Source: Hallerella sp964587155
GTDB taxonomy: Bacteria; Fibrobacterota; Fibrobacteria; Fibrobacterales; Fibrobacteraceae
Assembly (NCBI GenBank): GCA_964587155.1
Contig: CAZPKF010000010.1
Coordinates: 24,103 to 88,102 of the forward strand
Length of the DNA: 64,000 nt
Direction of reading: 5' to 3'
Part shown: piece after piece, positions 8,563 to 17,009 of the stretch
Layout: each line of letters starts with the position of its first letter
Position numbering within the stretch: position 1 is the first letter of the stretch
Made by a program: the position numbers and the translations under genes
Notes under the pieces: generated by a model
Told to the model about the DNA's origin: nothing
What the model saw: the letters and a program-made list of their open reading frames with translations, nothing else
Database searches by the model: none

Positions 8563-8590
8563 TTGAAAATTCCCTGCTTCAGCCTATATT
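8563..8590 (+). promoter_or_regulatory. Promoter of the EAL phosphodiesterase gene
   Basis: TTGAAA (8563-8568) and TATATT (8585-8590) with a 16-base spacer form a good sigma-70 promoter, so the EAL gene has its own start of transcription separate from the dehydrogenase. Confidence 0.55.
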
Positions 8591-8627
8591 CAAATTGATA
8601 GGAGCTTTTGTTTTTGGATTTACAGGC

Positions 8628-10292
8628 ATGACCGAAGTTTTAAAAGAGAATGAAAATCAACTGTTCCAAGCACTTTCGAACAGTTCTGACTCTGCGTTCT
8701 TTTTCGCTAGCGATTTAAAACAAGACGCCGTCGTCTGGTCCAAATCAGCCCAAGCTTTTTTAGGGTTAAAATCCGCCAAAACGAAAAATATCCGTGATTT
8801 TTGGGAAAATCGCATTTATCCCGAAGACAGGGAAAAATTCAACGCTTACTTTGAAAACATTTTCCATTCAACTGTCAAGCGTCACGATTTGGAATACCGC
8901 ATCGAAACCGCCACGGGAAACTACGAATGGATTCTTTGCAGTAGCAGTGTCGATTACGACAAGAACGGACAACCAGCCCGGGCCGCGGGATTTATCCGCC
9001 CACTCGGCTATCGAAACAAAATTGATCCCATTTCCAACTTGAGAACCATCCATGAATTCCGCCGAAATTTGCGGGAGCGTTTGCAAAAGAACGATCGGGG
9101 TGCCGTCCTCATGTTCGATTTGCTCAATTTCAAAAAAATCATCGACGACCATGGATACGCATTCGGCGACAAGTTCTTTTACACCATGGGCGTTTTGCTG
9201 AAAAAAGAATTGCACAAAGATGATTCTCTGTTTCGGATGCAAGGCTCCCATTTTGCAGTCATCATCAAATCTTGCAAAAAAACGGACATCCACGCCGCAT
9301 TTGAAGCAATCCAAAAAGTTCTGAGAAACATCCGCGTTGAAAATATCGATTTCGATCAAGACTTCGTTTGCGCCGCGACCATCTTCCCCTCTGATGGCGT
9401 CAATGTGGACAGGCTCCAGCAAAATCTGTATTACGCCATCGATCACGCCAAAACGCTCCACGCCAAAGAACTGGTCTATTACACAGAAGAACTTTACATT
9501 CAAAAACTCCGGCAATCCAAAATCCGCGAAGCCATAAAAAAAAGCCTGCAGAATGATTGTTGCGGATTCGAGCTTTACTTTCAGCCGATTGTCGCCACGA
9601 ACGAAACCAAATGCAAATCCGCAGAAGCCCTGCTCCGGTTTTCAACGCCCGAACTCGGCTCGGTAAGCCCGGCAGAATTCATCCCTTTGCTGGAAATGAC
9701 GGGCGACATTATCCACGTCGGAGCCTGGGTCATCGACAAGGCGATGCAACATTTAGCCGAATGGAAATCCCTCCATTCCGGTTTTGAACAAATTCACGTC
9801 AATGTTTCCAGCATTCAGTTTTTAGATTCCCGATTCAAAGAAACAGTATCATCCGTTCTCCGCAAATACGCGATTCCCGCTTCGTCTCTTGTGTTAGAAC
9901 TCACGGAATCGTGCCGCATCCAGGCGACCGAAGAATTTGCCGAACTTTTCAAAGAACTCCGGGAAATGGGAGTAAAAACTGCCCTTGACGACTTTGGAAC
10001 CGGTTACGCATCGCTCATCATTTTATGCGACATTCCCATTGACATACTGAAAATTGATTTCAAACTGACTCAAAATTTTGTCAAATATCCGCAGCACCGT
10101 TCCATTTTAAAACTGGTCTCGGACTTTTGTAAAAAAGGAACCATCCGGCTTTGTGCCGAAGGCGTTGAAACCCAAGATTCCCTAACCGTTATGAAAAACG
10201 CCGGAACAGACCTTATCCAAGGTTATTTGATTTCCCGTCCGATTCCCGCGGCGGAGTTCAAAGAAAAATACATCAAGCCTTTCGCTCCATGA
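8628..10292 (+). CDS. PAS / degenerate GGDEF / EAL c-di-GMP phosphodiesterase
   Basis: About 554 residues: a PAS sensor (about 20-125), a GGDEF-like domain (about 140-290) whose signature has decayed to Gln-Gly-Ser-His-Phe, and an intact EAL domain. EAL retains the EALLR motif, the ELTES Glu, DDFGTGYAS and the late EGVE, so hydrolysis of c-di-GMP is expected and synthesis is not. The GGDEF half may serve as a GTP sensor. ATG at 8628 is preferred; the frame is open to a TTG at 8595, but that lies upstream of the only Shine-Dalgarno-like AGGAG (8600-8604), which is itself rather far from the ATG. The last 4 bases overlap the DUF1848 gene. Confidence 0.9.
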   Translation: MTEVLKENENQLFQALSNSSDSAFFFASDLKQDAVVWSKSAQAFLGLKSAKTKNIRDFWENRIYPEDREKFNAYFENIFHSTVKRHDLEYRIETATGNYEWILCSSSVDYDKNGQPARAAGFIRPLGYRNKIDPISNLRTIHEFRRNLRERLQKNDRGAVLMFDLLNFKKIIDDHGYAFGDKFFYTMGVLLKKELHKDDSLFRMQGSHFAVIIKSCKKTDIHAAFEAIQKVLRNIRVENIDFDQDFVCAATIFPSDGVNVDRLQQNLYYAIDHAKTLHAKELVYYTEELYIQKLRQSKIREAIKKSLQNDCCGFELYFQPIVATNETKCKSAEALLRFSTPELGSVSPAEFIPLLEMTGDIIHVGAWVIDKAMQHLAEWKSLHSGFEQIHVNVSSIQFLDSRFKETVSSVLRKYAIPASSLVLELTESCRIQATEEFAELFKELREMGVKTALDDFGTGYASLIILCDIPIDILKIDFKLTQNFVKYPQHRSILKLVSDFCKKGTIRLCAEGVETQDSLTVMKNAGTDLIQGYLISRPIPAAEFKEKYIKPFAP

Positions 10293-11224
10293 TTATTCAA
10301 ACCGGATTTCGCACGGACATTCCGGCTTTCTTTGCAAAATGGTTTTCCAATCGATTGACAGAAGGCTTCGTTTTGGTTCGCAATCCATACAATCAAAAAC
10401 TAATTACGAAATACATTCTTTCGCCATCCGTCGTCGACATGATTGGTTTTTGCAGCAAAAATCCTGCGCCGATGCTCCCTTACATGAACCTTTTGGAACC
10501 TTACGGGCAATTTTGGTTTGTCACGATAACACCTTATGGGAAAGAAATCGAGCCCCATGTTCCAAACAAGGACTTTGTCTTGCAAACGTTCCAAGAACTT
10601 TCCCGGCGTATAGGCGTTGAAAGAGTCGCATGGCGTTATGATCCCATATTCATTTCAAAGAAATATTCCATCGAACGGCATTTGATCGCTTTTGAAAAGA
10701 TGGCTGCGGAACTATCCGGGTTCACGCATACTTGTGTCATCAGTTTTATAGACCTTTATGCCAAAGTCTTAGAGCACTTTCCCGAAGCGGAGAGCGTCCC
10801 CCGGGAAGTTCAGATTTTATTGGCAAAAGAATTTGTCCGCATCGGAAAACGCTTCGGCATTCGCATCCAAAGCTGCGCAGAGGGCGATTTTTTAAAGCCT
10901 TACGGCGTGGACATCAGCGGATGCATTACAAAACAAGTCATCGCAAAAGCCATTCACACGCCTTTGCGAATTCCCACCGGAAAACGCCTACGCGACACCT
11001 GCAACTGTTACGCCGGAAACGACATCGGAGCCTACGACAGCTGCGGACATCTGTGCAAATATTGCTATGCGACAAGCAGCCAGGAATCCTTCGAAAAAAA
11101 CATCCGGAATCACGACCCCAACTCACCCTTGCTGATTGGCCATTTAGAAAAAGGCGACCGCATCCGCGCTGCCGTGCAAGAATCGTGGAAAACGCAACAA
11201 ACCGAAATACTTTTTCCCCAATAG
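10289..11224 (+). CDS. DUF1848 protein, putative Fe-S / radical-SAM-like
   Basis: 311 residues matching the DUF1848 family, often regarded as related to spore-photoproduct-lyase-type radical SAM proteins. A Cys cluster near the C-terminus (Cys238, Cys240, Cys252, Cys256, Cys259; the last three as C-x3-C-x2-C) would bind a [4Fe-4S] cluster. An ATGA overlap couples its translation to the EAL gene, so the two probably act together or are at least made in fixed ratio. Substrate unknown. A strong terminator lies about 265 bases downstream. Confidence 0.85.
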   Translation: MIIQTGFRTDIPAFFAKWFSNRLTEGFVLVRNPYNQKLITKYILSPSVVDMIGFCSKNPAPMLPYMNLLEPYGQFWFVTITPYGKEIEPHVPNKDFVLQTFQELSRRIGVERVAWRYDPIFISKKYSIERHLIAFEKMAAELSGFTHTCVISFIDLYAKVLEHFPEAESVPREVQILLAKEFVRIGKRFGIRIQSCAEGDFLKPYGVDISGCITKQVIAKAIHTPLRIPTGKRLRDTCNCYAGNDIGAYDSCGHLCKYCYATSSQESFEKNIRNHDPNSPLLIGHLEKGDRIRAAVQESWKTQQTEILFPQ

Positions 11225-11286
11225 ACCGTGTCGTTAGAAATTAAAACGGCGAAATTTGAAATTTGGAATGTGAACAGAAAACTAAG

Positions 11287-11380
11287 AAATGATGGGGCTT
11301 TAAATGAAAAACTTTTCTGTAATCGGGTGAATTTTGCACGGCTTTGACGGCAAAGGAGGAACCGTTTTTGCAAAAGGAAA
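11287..11380. repeat. Intergenic repeat locus B
   Basis: It lies in the 312-base gap between the convergent DUF1848 and mmdB genes. It aligns with locus C from AAATGATGGGGCT onward, then TTTTCTG, GGTGAATTTTGCACGG, TTGACGGCAA and CCGTTTTTGCAAAA. The last part can fold back on TTTTGCACGG, giving a weak hairpin. No reading frame in the gap resembles a protein. Confidence 0.6.
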
Positions 11381-11488
11381 CTTTATTCAAAATCAAACAG
11401 CATCGATTTGTCGAACGGTTCCCCACCAGAAAAGCTGTAGCGGAGGGAATTTTTACTTTCCTTTTTGCGGTAAACTGCTGATTTAAAA

Positions 11489-11519
11489 CACAAAGCTCCG
11501 GAAAATCCGGAGCTTTGTG
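11489..11519. terminator. Bidirectional terminator between DUF1848 and mmdB genes
   Basis: A perfect 14-bp stem (CACAAAGCTCCGGA / TCCGGAGCTTTGTG) closes on an AAA loop. T-rich tracts follow on both strands, so it can end both the plus-strand DUF1848 transcript and the minus-strand decarboxylase operon. Confidence 0.9.
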
Positions 11520-11536
11520 GCTTTTTGATACTTTGA

Positions 11537-12700
11537 TCAAGCCAGTCGGGAAATCATATAACCCGCGGCAATGGCCGTTCCAATGACACCCGAAACGTTC
11601 GGTCCCATGGCGTGCATTAGAAGGAAGTTTTGCGGATCATACTTCGCGCCTTCCAACTGGGAAACACGAGCCGCCATCGGAACTGCCGAGACACCCGCCG
11701 AACCAATCAGCGGATTGACCGGATTCTTGGGGCTGCACCAGTTCATGATTTTGGCAAGGAGAAGTCCGCCAAATGTGGAGAATCCGAAAGCGACGACTCC
11801 CATCGCGATGATGAGCAATGTCTTTGGCTGCAAGAAAATATCCGCTGCCATGGTCAAACCGACAGACGTTCCCAAGAAAATCGTGACGATATTCATCAGT
11901 TCGTTCTGAGAGGTTTTGACTAGACGGTCCACAACGCCGGATTCCTTGAAAATGTTGCCGAGCATCAGCATGATAATCAAAGCGGAGGCATCAGGAACGA
12001 CAAGTACGCACACCACCATCACCATCACGGCAAAGACGATGCGTTCCAATTTGGAAACCTTGCGCAAGCTCTTCATCCGAATGACGCGTTCCTTGGAATT
12101 GGTCATCAAGCGCATAATGGGCGGTTGAATCAAAGGAACTAACGCCATATAGGTATATGCGGCAACGGCAATCGGACCAATCAAATGCGGAGCGAGTTTG
12201 TTCGCCGTGAAAATCGACGTCGGACCATCCGCTCCACCGATAATTCCGATGGAAGCTGCCTCACCCAAAGAAAATCCACCAAAAGCGACAGCGCAAAACA
12301 TCGTAACGAACACGCCAAACTGAGCACCACCGCCGAGAATCAGCGTACGGGGGTTCGCAATCAGCGGTCCAAAATCGGTCATTGCACCGACACCCAAGAA
12401 AATGATGGGCGGGAAGAGTTCTAGGTGAACTCCCTGGCTGATGTAATAATACAGCCCGGCAGTCGGCGTGAACATGCCTTCAATACCCCAACCGCCTTCG
12501 TAAAAACCGCGAGAAGGGATATTGACAGCCAACGCGCCAATCGCAATGGGCAAAAGCAGCAACGGCTCGTACTTTTTGACAATCGCCAAGTACATCAGCA
12601 CGAAACTGACAAGCCACATCACGAGCATCGGGCCTGTAATCATCGAGAATCCCGTTCCCGATGAGAACATTTCCGAAACAGAGTTTAAAATCTCGCTCAT
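11537..12700 (-). CDS. mmdB: Na+-translocating decarboxylase beta subunit (MmdB/OadB)
   Basis: 387 residues, polytopic, the membrane subunit that decarboxylates carboxybiotin and pumps Na+ outward. Family signatures are clear: the GAMTDFGP loop (about 107-114) and the GIIGGADGPTSI motif, whose Asp is the proposed Na+/H+ site, with about nine hydrophobic helices. It is the last gene of the mmd operon, 10 bases after the biotin carrier gene, and ends just before the bidirectional terminator. The acyl-CoA-type alpha subunit in the operon points to methylmalonyl-CoA rather than oxaloacetate or glutaconyl-CoA as substrate. Confidence 0.95.
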   Translation of the reverse strand: MSEILNSVSEMFSSGTGFSMITGPMLVMWLVSFVLMYLAIVKKYEPLLLLPIAIGALAVNIPSRGFYEGGWGIEGMFTPTAGLYYYISQGVHLELFPPIIFLGVGAMTDFGPLIANPRTLILGGGAQFGVFVTMFCAVAFGGFSLGEAASIGIIGGADGPTSIFTANKLAPHLIGPIAVAAYTYMALVPLIQPPIMRLMTNSKERVIRMKSLRKVSKLERIVFAVMVMVVCVLVVPDASALIIMLMLGNIFKESGVVDRLVKTSQNELMNIVTIFLGTSVGLTMAADIFLQPKTLLIIAMGVVAFGFSTFGGLLLAKIMNWCSPKNPVNPLIGSAGVSAVPMAARVSQLEGAKYDPQNFLLMHAMGPNVSGVIGTAIAAGYMISRLA

Positions 12701-12710
12701 AAGATTTCCT

Positions 12711-13103
12711 TTAGGCGATGGTCATCAAGACTTGGCCTTCGGTGACAGAGTCCTGTTCCTTGACTTCGATGGAAGCGACAGTGCCGTCGCAGGGGCAAAC
12801 GATGGAATTTTCCATTTTCATCGCTTCGAGAACGGCAACTTCCTGGTTCATCTTCACCTTGTCGCCGACCTTGACTTTGAGCTTGAAGACAATGCCCATC
12901 ATCGGGCTGGGAACGGGCGTTCCGCCAGCGGGTGCAGCAGACGGAGCCGGAGCGGCGGCTTGAACAGCGGGAGCGGCGGCTACGGGAGCAGCAACCGGGG
13001 TTACAGCGACAGGAGCGGCCGCGGCAGGCGCAGCGTTGCCGAGAACTTCGACTTCTACGTCGTAGGTTTTGCCTTCAAAAGTAATGCGGATGACTTTTTT
13101 CAT
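12711..13103 (-). CDS. mmdC: Biotin carboxyl carrier subunit (gamma) of the decarboxylase
   Basis: 130 residues: an N-terminal ~20-residue strand-rich lead, an Ala/Pro-rich flexible linker (about 23-64) and a biotinyl domain with the EAMKM motif, Lys96 being the biotinylation site. It shuttles the carboxyl group from the alpha subunit to the membrane beta subunit. Start supported by an AAAGGAA element just upstream. The Ala/Pro linker gives the swinging arm. Confidence 0.95.
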   Translation of the reverse strand: MKKVIRITFEGKTYDVEVEVLGNAAPAAAAPVAVTPVAAPVAAAPAVQAAAPAPSAAPAGGTPVPSPMMGIVFKLKVKVGDKVKMNQEVAVLEAMKMENSIVCPCDGTVASIEVKEQDSVTEGQVLMTIA

Positions 13104-13121
13104 GGTATTTTCCTTTTGAGC

Positions 13122-13904
13122 TTATAGCCCGTTGGTTTGTAATTCTGCGCGACCCTGGACTGTCCAAGTCCATTCGGCCGAACTTTGAGGTTTGAATTTG
13201 ACAACTTTAACCGGTCCACCGAGAACTTCTGCGGCGGCAACGGCAAAGATGACCGCCAACTGTTCATTGGTGAGCCCCGGATGGACATCCAGTGCGGAAA
13301 CAGCAGCGATGCTCAGAAATGTCTGGAGCTGCTTGTTGGTAAAACCGGGATGCACACTGGGCGCATTGGGATCAAGCGTACAATGAGCCGGGGGCAGAGT
13401 CTGAGCGGCTGGGGCCGCAGCAGGCTTCGGTGCTGCAGCGGAACCCGGATTTGGAGCTGCCGGTTTCACGAATTTGGTAGCAATGAATCCCATTAAGTAG
13501 GTGAGGAACATCAAGCCCAAAATGACTATCATGACGATGATAAGACCAGTTGCCTGGAACTCCACAAATTTGCCCAAGGTGAACTTTTGCACAACACCCT
13601 GTTCCGTCATGTATTCGGTATTGATTTTCGCCTTGGCAATGGGAAGAGCTTTGTTTTCACCATTGGCAGTCCGCACGCTGTCTTGCCGGGCATTCGCCTC
13701 GCGGGATTGAGCGTTCGTCTTGTAAAGGACGGTAATCTTGTGTCCGCTTTCGTAGATCTTAAAAACAGCGGAATCGGGCATCAAGGTCAGCTGCTCTTTG
13801 ATAGGAGCGCTGATCGAGTCCGGCATGATTGCCAACTGTTCTTTGAACCGTTCGGGAACGGGATATGGGCCTTGTGCCCGGATGGGTTGTTCTGTTGTTG
13901 TCAT
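13122..13904 (-). CDS. OadG/MmdD-like small subunit with duplicated C-terminal motif
   Basis: 260 residues, far longer than the usual ~80-120 for this subunit. A soluble N-terminal ~110 residues (probably on the far side of the membrane) precedes one transmembrane helix (about 115-143), then an Ala/Pro linker, then two copies of an HPG-x-TN-x-QL unit followed by a hydrophobic helix (about 183-205 and 206-228), and a basic tail ending near a WTVQGR motif. In known enzymes the small subunit holds the complex together through its C-terminus. Its ATG overlaps the mmdA stop (ATGA). The N-terminal addition and duplicated unit are unusual. Confidence 0.8.
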   Translation of the reverse strand: MTTTEQPIRAQGPYPVPERFKEQLAIMPDSISAPIKEQLTLMPDSAVFKIYESGHKITVLYKTNAQSREANARQDSVRTANGENKALPIAKAKINTEYMTEQGVVQKFTLGKFVEFQATGLIIVMIVILGLMFLTYLMGFIATKFVKPAAPNPGSAAAPKPAAAPAAQTLPPAHCTLDPNAPSVHPGFTNKQLQTFLSIAAVSALDVHPGLTNEQLAVIFAVAAAEVLGGPVKVVKFKPQSSAEWTWTVQGRAELQTNGL

Positions 13905-15454
13905 AGAGGGCTTAATCCGTGTTTTTTATTGGGACGTTTAACACGCTTCGAGAGCAATGTCCGCAAAGCGAGCGAAACTTTTGAGCGGGTTTCCGCAGGG
14001 TTGATGACATCGGTAATGATGCCGGATTCCGCAGCCTGATATGGCTTCGAAAACTTTTCGCGATAATCGGCGACCAGTTCCTTGTAAAGGGCATCCTTGT
14101 TTTCGGCAGCGGCAAGTTCTTTCTTGTAAATAATCTTGGCAGCGCCTTCAGCACCCATTACGGCGATTTCCGCGGTGGGCCAGGCGAAAACGATATCGCC
14201 GCCCAAATCCTTGGACGCCATGGCGATATAAGCGCCGCCATAAGCTTTGCGCATGATAACCGTGACCAAAGGAACCGTACAAGAAGCGTATGCATAAAGG
14301 AGCTTTGCGCCGTGGCGAATGATGCCGCCGCGTTCCTGGGCAAGTCCGGGCATAAACCCCGGAACATCTGTCAACGTGACAATGGGAATGTTGAACGCGT
14401 CGCAGAAGTTGACAAATTCAGCGGCCTTGTCCGAAGAATCGATATCCAAACAACCAGCTTTGTACTTAGGCTGGTTCGCAACGATTCCAACGACCATTCC
14501 ATGAATGCGGCCAAAACCCGTTATGACGTTTTTTGCAAAGTCGCGCTTCACTTCGAGCCATTCATTTGCATCGACCAAGCGTTCAATGACTTTGTACGCA
14601 TCCAACGGGCGACCGGAATCCTCTGGAATGATTTCGTTCATTTCAGAGTCGTCTTCGAGGGAAATGTCTTTCAGCTGATGGGGAGGCTGTTCTGCATTGT
14701 TTGCCGGGAGAAAGCTCAACAGTTTTTTGATAATCTGGGAAGCGTGTTTGTCGTCTTCGGCGACAAAATGCACATTGCCAGAAACAGTCGCATGGGCATT
14801 AGCCGAGGCGAACTTTTCAAGAGGGGCTTCTTCTCCGGTTGAAGCCTTGATCACTTGCGGACCGCAAATGAACATATTCGAATTGTCTTTCAACTGAATG
14901 CAGAAATCCATCAATGCCGGGCTGTAAGAAGCCCCGCCCGCACAAGGGCCTGCAATGACTGCAATCTGCGGAACGACTCCCGATGCAAGCACATTGGCGC
15001 GGAAAACTTTACCATAACCGGCAAGGCTTTTCACCCCTTCTTGGATTCGGGCTCCACCGGAATCATTGACAGAAATAATCGGCGTGCCCAGTTCAATGGC
15101 GCGTTGCATGGCTTCGGACATTTTCTGAGCATGACGGCTGCCAAGCGAACCGCCGCTCACCATGAAGTCCTGAGAAATGACTGTCACTGGACGACCGTCT
15201 ATGTTGCCGATGCCTGTGACAACGCCATCTCCAGCCAATTGCTTCTTTTCAAAACCGAAACCGCGGACATCGTGATTGACGAACATGCCCGCTTCTTGAA
15301 ATGAACCGTCATCGACCAAATCTTCGATCCGCTCACGAGCGGACAAGAGCCCCTTCGCATGGCGGGCTTCCAATTTGTCCGGACCACACCCAGAGGAAAG
15401 GGCGAAGCGCCGACGTTCTTCGAGTTGATCAAGCAATTCTTGTTTTATTGCCAT
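13901..15454 (-). CDS. mmdA: Methylmalonyl-CoA decarboxylase alpha subunit (carboxyltransferase)
   Basis: 517 residues, the normal size. It transfers the carboxyl group of (S)-methylmalonyl-CoA to biotin. The two crotonase-like halves are visible; the N-half holds GSLGSRHAQK and NDSGGARIQEG, the C-half the GAYIAMASK region, both characteristic of acyl-CoA carboxyltransferases. Propionyl-CoA carboxylase beta has the same fold, but the adjacent mmdB/OadB subunit and biotin carrier, and the absence of a biotin carboxylase gene, favour the decarboxylating pump. AAAGGA lies seven bases before the ATG. Confidence 0.93.
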   Translation of the reverse strand: MAIKQELLDQLEERRRFALSSGCGPDKLEARHAKGLLSARERIEDLVDDGSFQEAGMFVNHDVRGFGFEKKQLAGDGVVTGIGNIDGRPVTVISQDFMVSGGSLGSRHAQKMSEAMQRAIELGTPIISVNDSGGARIQEGVKSLAGYGKVFRANVLASGVVPQIAVIAGPCAGGASYSPALMDFCIQLKDNSNMFICGPQVIKASTGEEAPLEKFASANAHATVSGNVHFVAEDDKHASQIIKKLLSFLPANNAEQPPHQLKDISLEDDSEMNEIIPEDSGRPLDAYKVIERLVDANEWLEVKRDFAKNVITGFGRIHGMVVGIVANQPKYKAGCLDIDSSDKAAEFVNFCDAFNIPIVTLTDVPGFMPGLAQERGGIIRHGAKLLYAYASCTVPLVTVIMRKAYGGAYIAMASKDLGGDIVFAWPTAEIAVMGAEGAAKIIYKKELAAAENKDALYKELVADYREKFSKPYQAAESGIITDVINPAETRSKVSLALRTLLSKRVKRPNKKHGLSPL

Positions 15455-15518
15455 TGTTTATTCCTTTAGATTCTATTGTTTGCCTTTGCAAAAATAGAAT
15501 TTCAAGGCTTGGGGTTCA

Positions 15519-17009
15519 TTATTTCATGGTTTCATTCGAAAGAAAACGCAGATGCATTTCGAAAGCCTTGTCCAGCGCGATGGGGACGTGCTTTCCTTTC
15601 GATGTCTTCAAACTATAAAATAAATAGTCTTTCAACAACTGTCGGTAGTCCGGATGAGCGCAATTTTCAATAATTTTACACGCCCGTGTCACCGGATCCA
15701 GCCCGCGCAAATCCGCAAGGCCCTGTTCCGTAACAAAGACATTCGTTTCGTGGTCGGAATGGTCCAAATGGGAAACATAGGGCACAATCGCACTGATCGT
15801 TCCATTTTTCGCTGTTGACGGTGTCATGAAAAAGCCCAGCAGGCAATTTCTCGAAAAATCCGCAGAACCGCCGATGCCGTTCATCACGGACGAGCCGCAA
15901 ACGTGCGAAGAATTCACGTTGCCGTAGATATCGCACTCCAGCGCCGTATTCATGGATATAACCCCCAAACGGCGAATCACTTCCGGATGATTGGATAGTT
16001 CCTGCGGACGGAGGACAAACTTTTTTTTCAGTTCTGCGGCATTCCGCATAAAAAAATCGCACGCCGAAGCCGAACAGGTGAGCGCCGTACCGCTAGCCCC
16101 GACAAGTTTATCGCTTTCAATCAGCTCAAAAACGGCCTCTTGGATGACTTCGGTAAAAAGGCAAATCGGTTCCTGCATCGGATCACGGGCCATAGCTGCC
16201 AAAACAGCGTTTGCGACATTCCCCACCCCACTTTGATAAGGAAGTCCTCGCGGCAAACGGCCTTTTTTCCGTTCGTGCGCAATAAATTCCAAAATATGCC
16301 CGGCAATCGTTTTCGAAACCGCATCCGGCTCTGTAAACGGACGAATGGAATCTTTTGCATTTGAAAGGACCACCGCGACTATTTTTTCCGGGGGAACTCG
16401 GACAAAATCCTTTCCGATGCGGTCAAGGACATGGAGTATCGGGATAGGAGCAGCGTTTGGGGGAAGCTCGGGCAAAAAACAATCGTGGATGCCCGAAAGC
16501 GAATCGCCATAAGCGGAATTCCATTCCACAATGACGCGGTCCGCCATTTGAAGGTATTCCACAGAATTTCCGCAAGACGTTGTGAAACGGATTTTTCCAT
16601 CGGCAGAAACGTCGGACGCTTCTACAATCGCCGTTGTCGGGCGCGGCAACGCTCCCGTACGCACAGAGCGCCCCATGATTCCCAAATGAACGTCGGAATA
16701 AAAAACATTCCCACCGTTGATGGCGTTCCGCAGATCTTTATTCGATTGGTAAGGTGCCCGAAAACGGATCGCCTTGGCACGCGCCAGAACGCCGTCACAT
16801 TCATCACCTGTAGAAGCTCCCGAAAACAGCGTAACCTGAAAAGGCTTCCCTTCGGCATGGAGGCGTTCAGCCCGTTTGGCAAGGGCTTTTGGAACCATTT
16901 TGGGATATCCGGCAAGCGTAAATCCGGAAACGCCGAGAACTTCTCCATCGCAAATCAATTCCGCGGCTTCTTCAGCGGACATGACTTTGGAAGACAAATC
17001 AGAAATCAT
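15519..17009 (-). CDS. scpC: Succinate/propionate CoA-transferase (acetyl-CoA hydrolase family)
   Basis: 496 residues, the length of the succinate CoA-transferase group. Motifs include a VSGFT segment near the N-terminus and a GIGGSADF motif in the C-terminal half, close to the family's GIGGSGDF. Placed 64 bases before mmdA on the same strand, it most plausibly moves CoA from propionyl-CoA to succinate, closing a succinate-to-propionate cycle; acetate as acceptor is possible. Its ATG overlaps the last 11 bases of mutY and has no good ribosome site, so translation may depend on mutY; an in-frame ATG at codon 10 is an alternative. Confidence 0.88.
   Translation of the reverse strand: MISDLSSKVMSAEEAAELICDGEVLGVSGFTLAGYPKMVPKALAKRAERLHAEGKPFQVTLFSGASTGDECDGVLARAKAIRFRAPYQSNKDLRNAINGGNVFYSDVHLGIMGRSVRTGALPRPTTAIVEASDVSADGKIRFTTSCGNSVEYLQMADRVIVEWNSAYGDSLSGIHDCFLPELPPNAAPIPILHVLDRIGKDFVRVPPEKIVAVVLSNAKDSIRPFTEPDAVSKTIAGHILEFIAHERKKGRLPRGLPYQSGVGNVANAVLAAMARDPMQEPICLFTEVIQEAVFELIESDKLVGASGTALTCSASACDFFMRNAAELKKKFVLRPQELSNHPEVIRRLGVISMNTALECDIYGNVNSSHVCGSSVMNGIGGSADFSRNCLLGFFMTPSTAKNGTISAIVPYVSHLDHSDHETNVFVTEQGLADLRGLDPVTRACKIIENCAHPDYRQLLKDYLFYSLKTSKGKHVPIALDKAFEMHLRFLSNETMK

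Noticed and set aside
12522..13127. A 201-codon plus-strand open frame across mmdB-mmdC
   Set aside because: Arises from the Ala/Pro-rich composition of the biotin carrier gene on the other strand.
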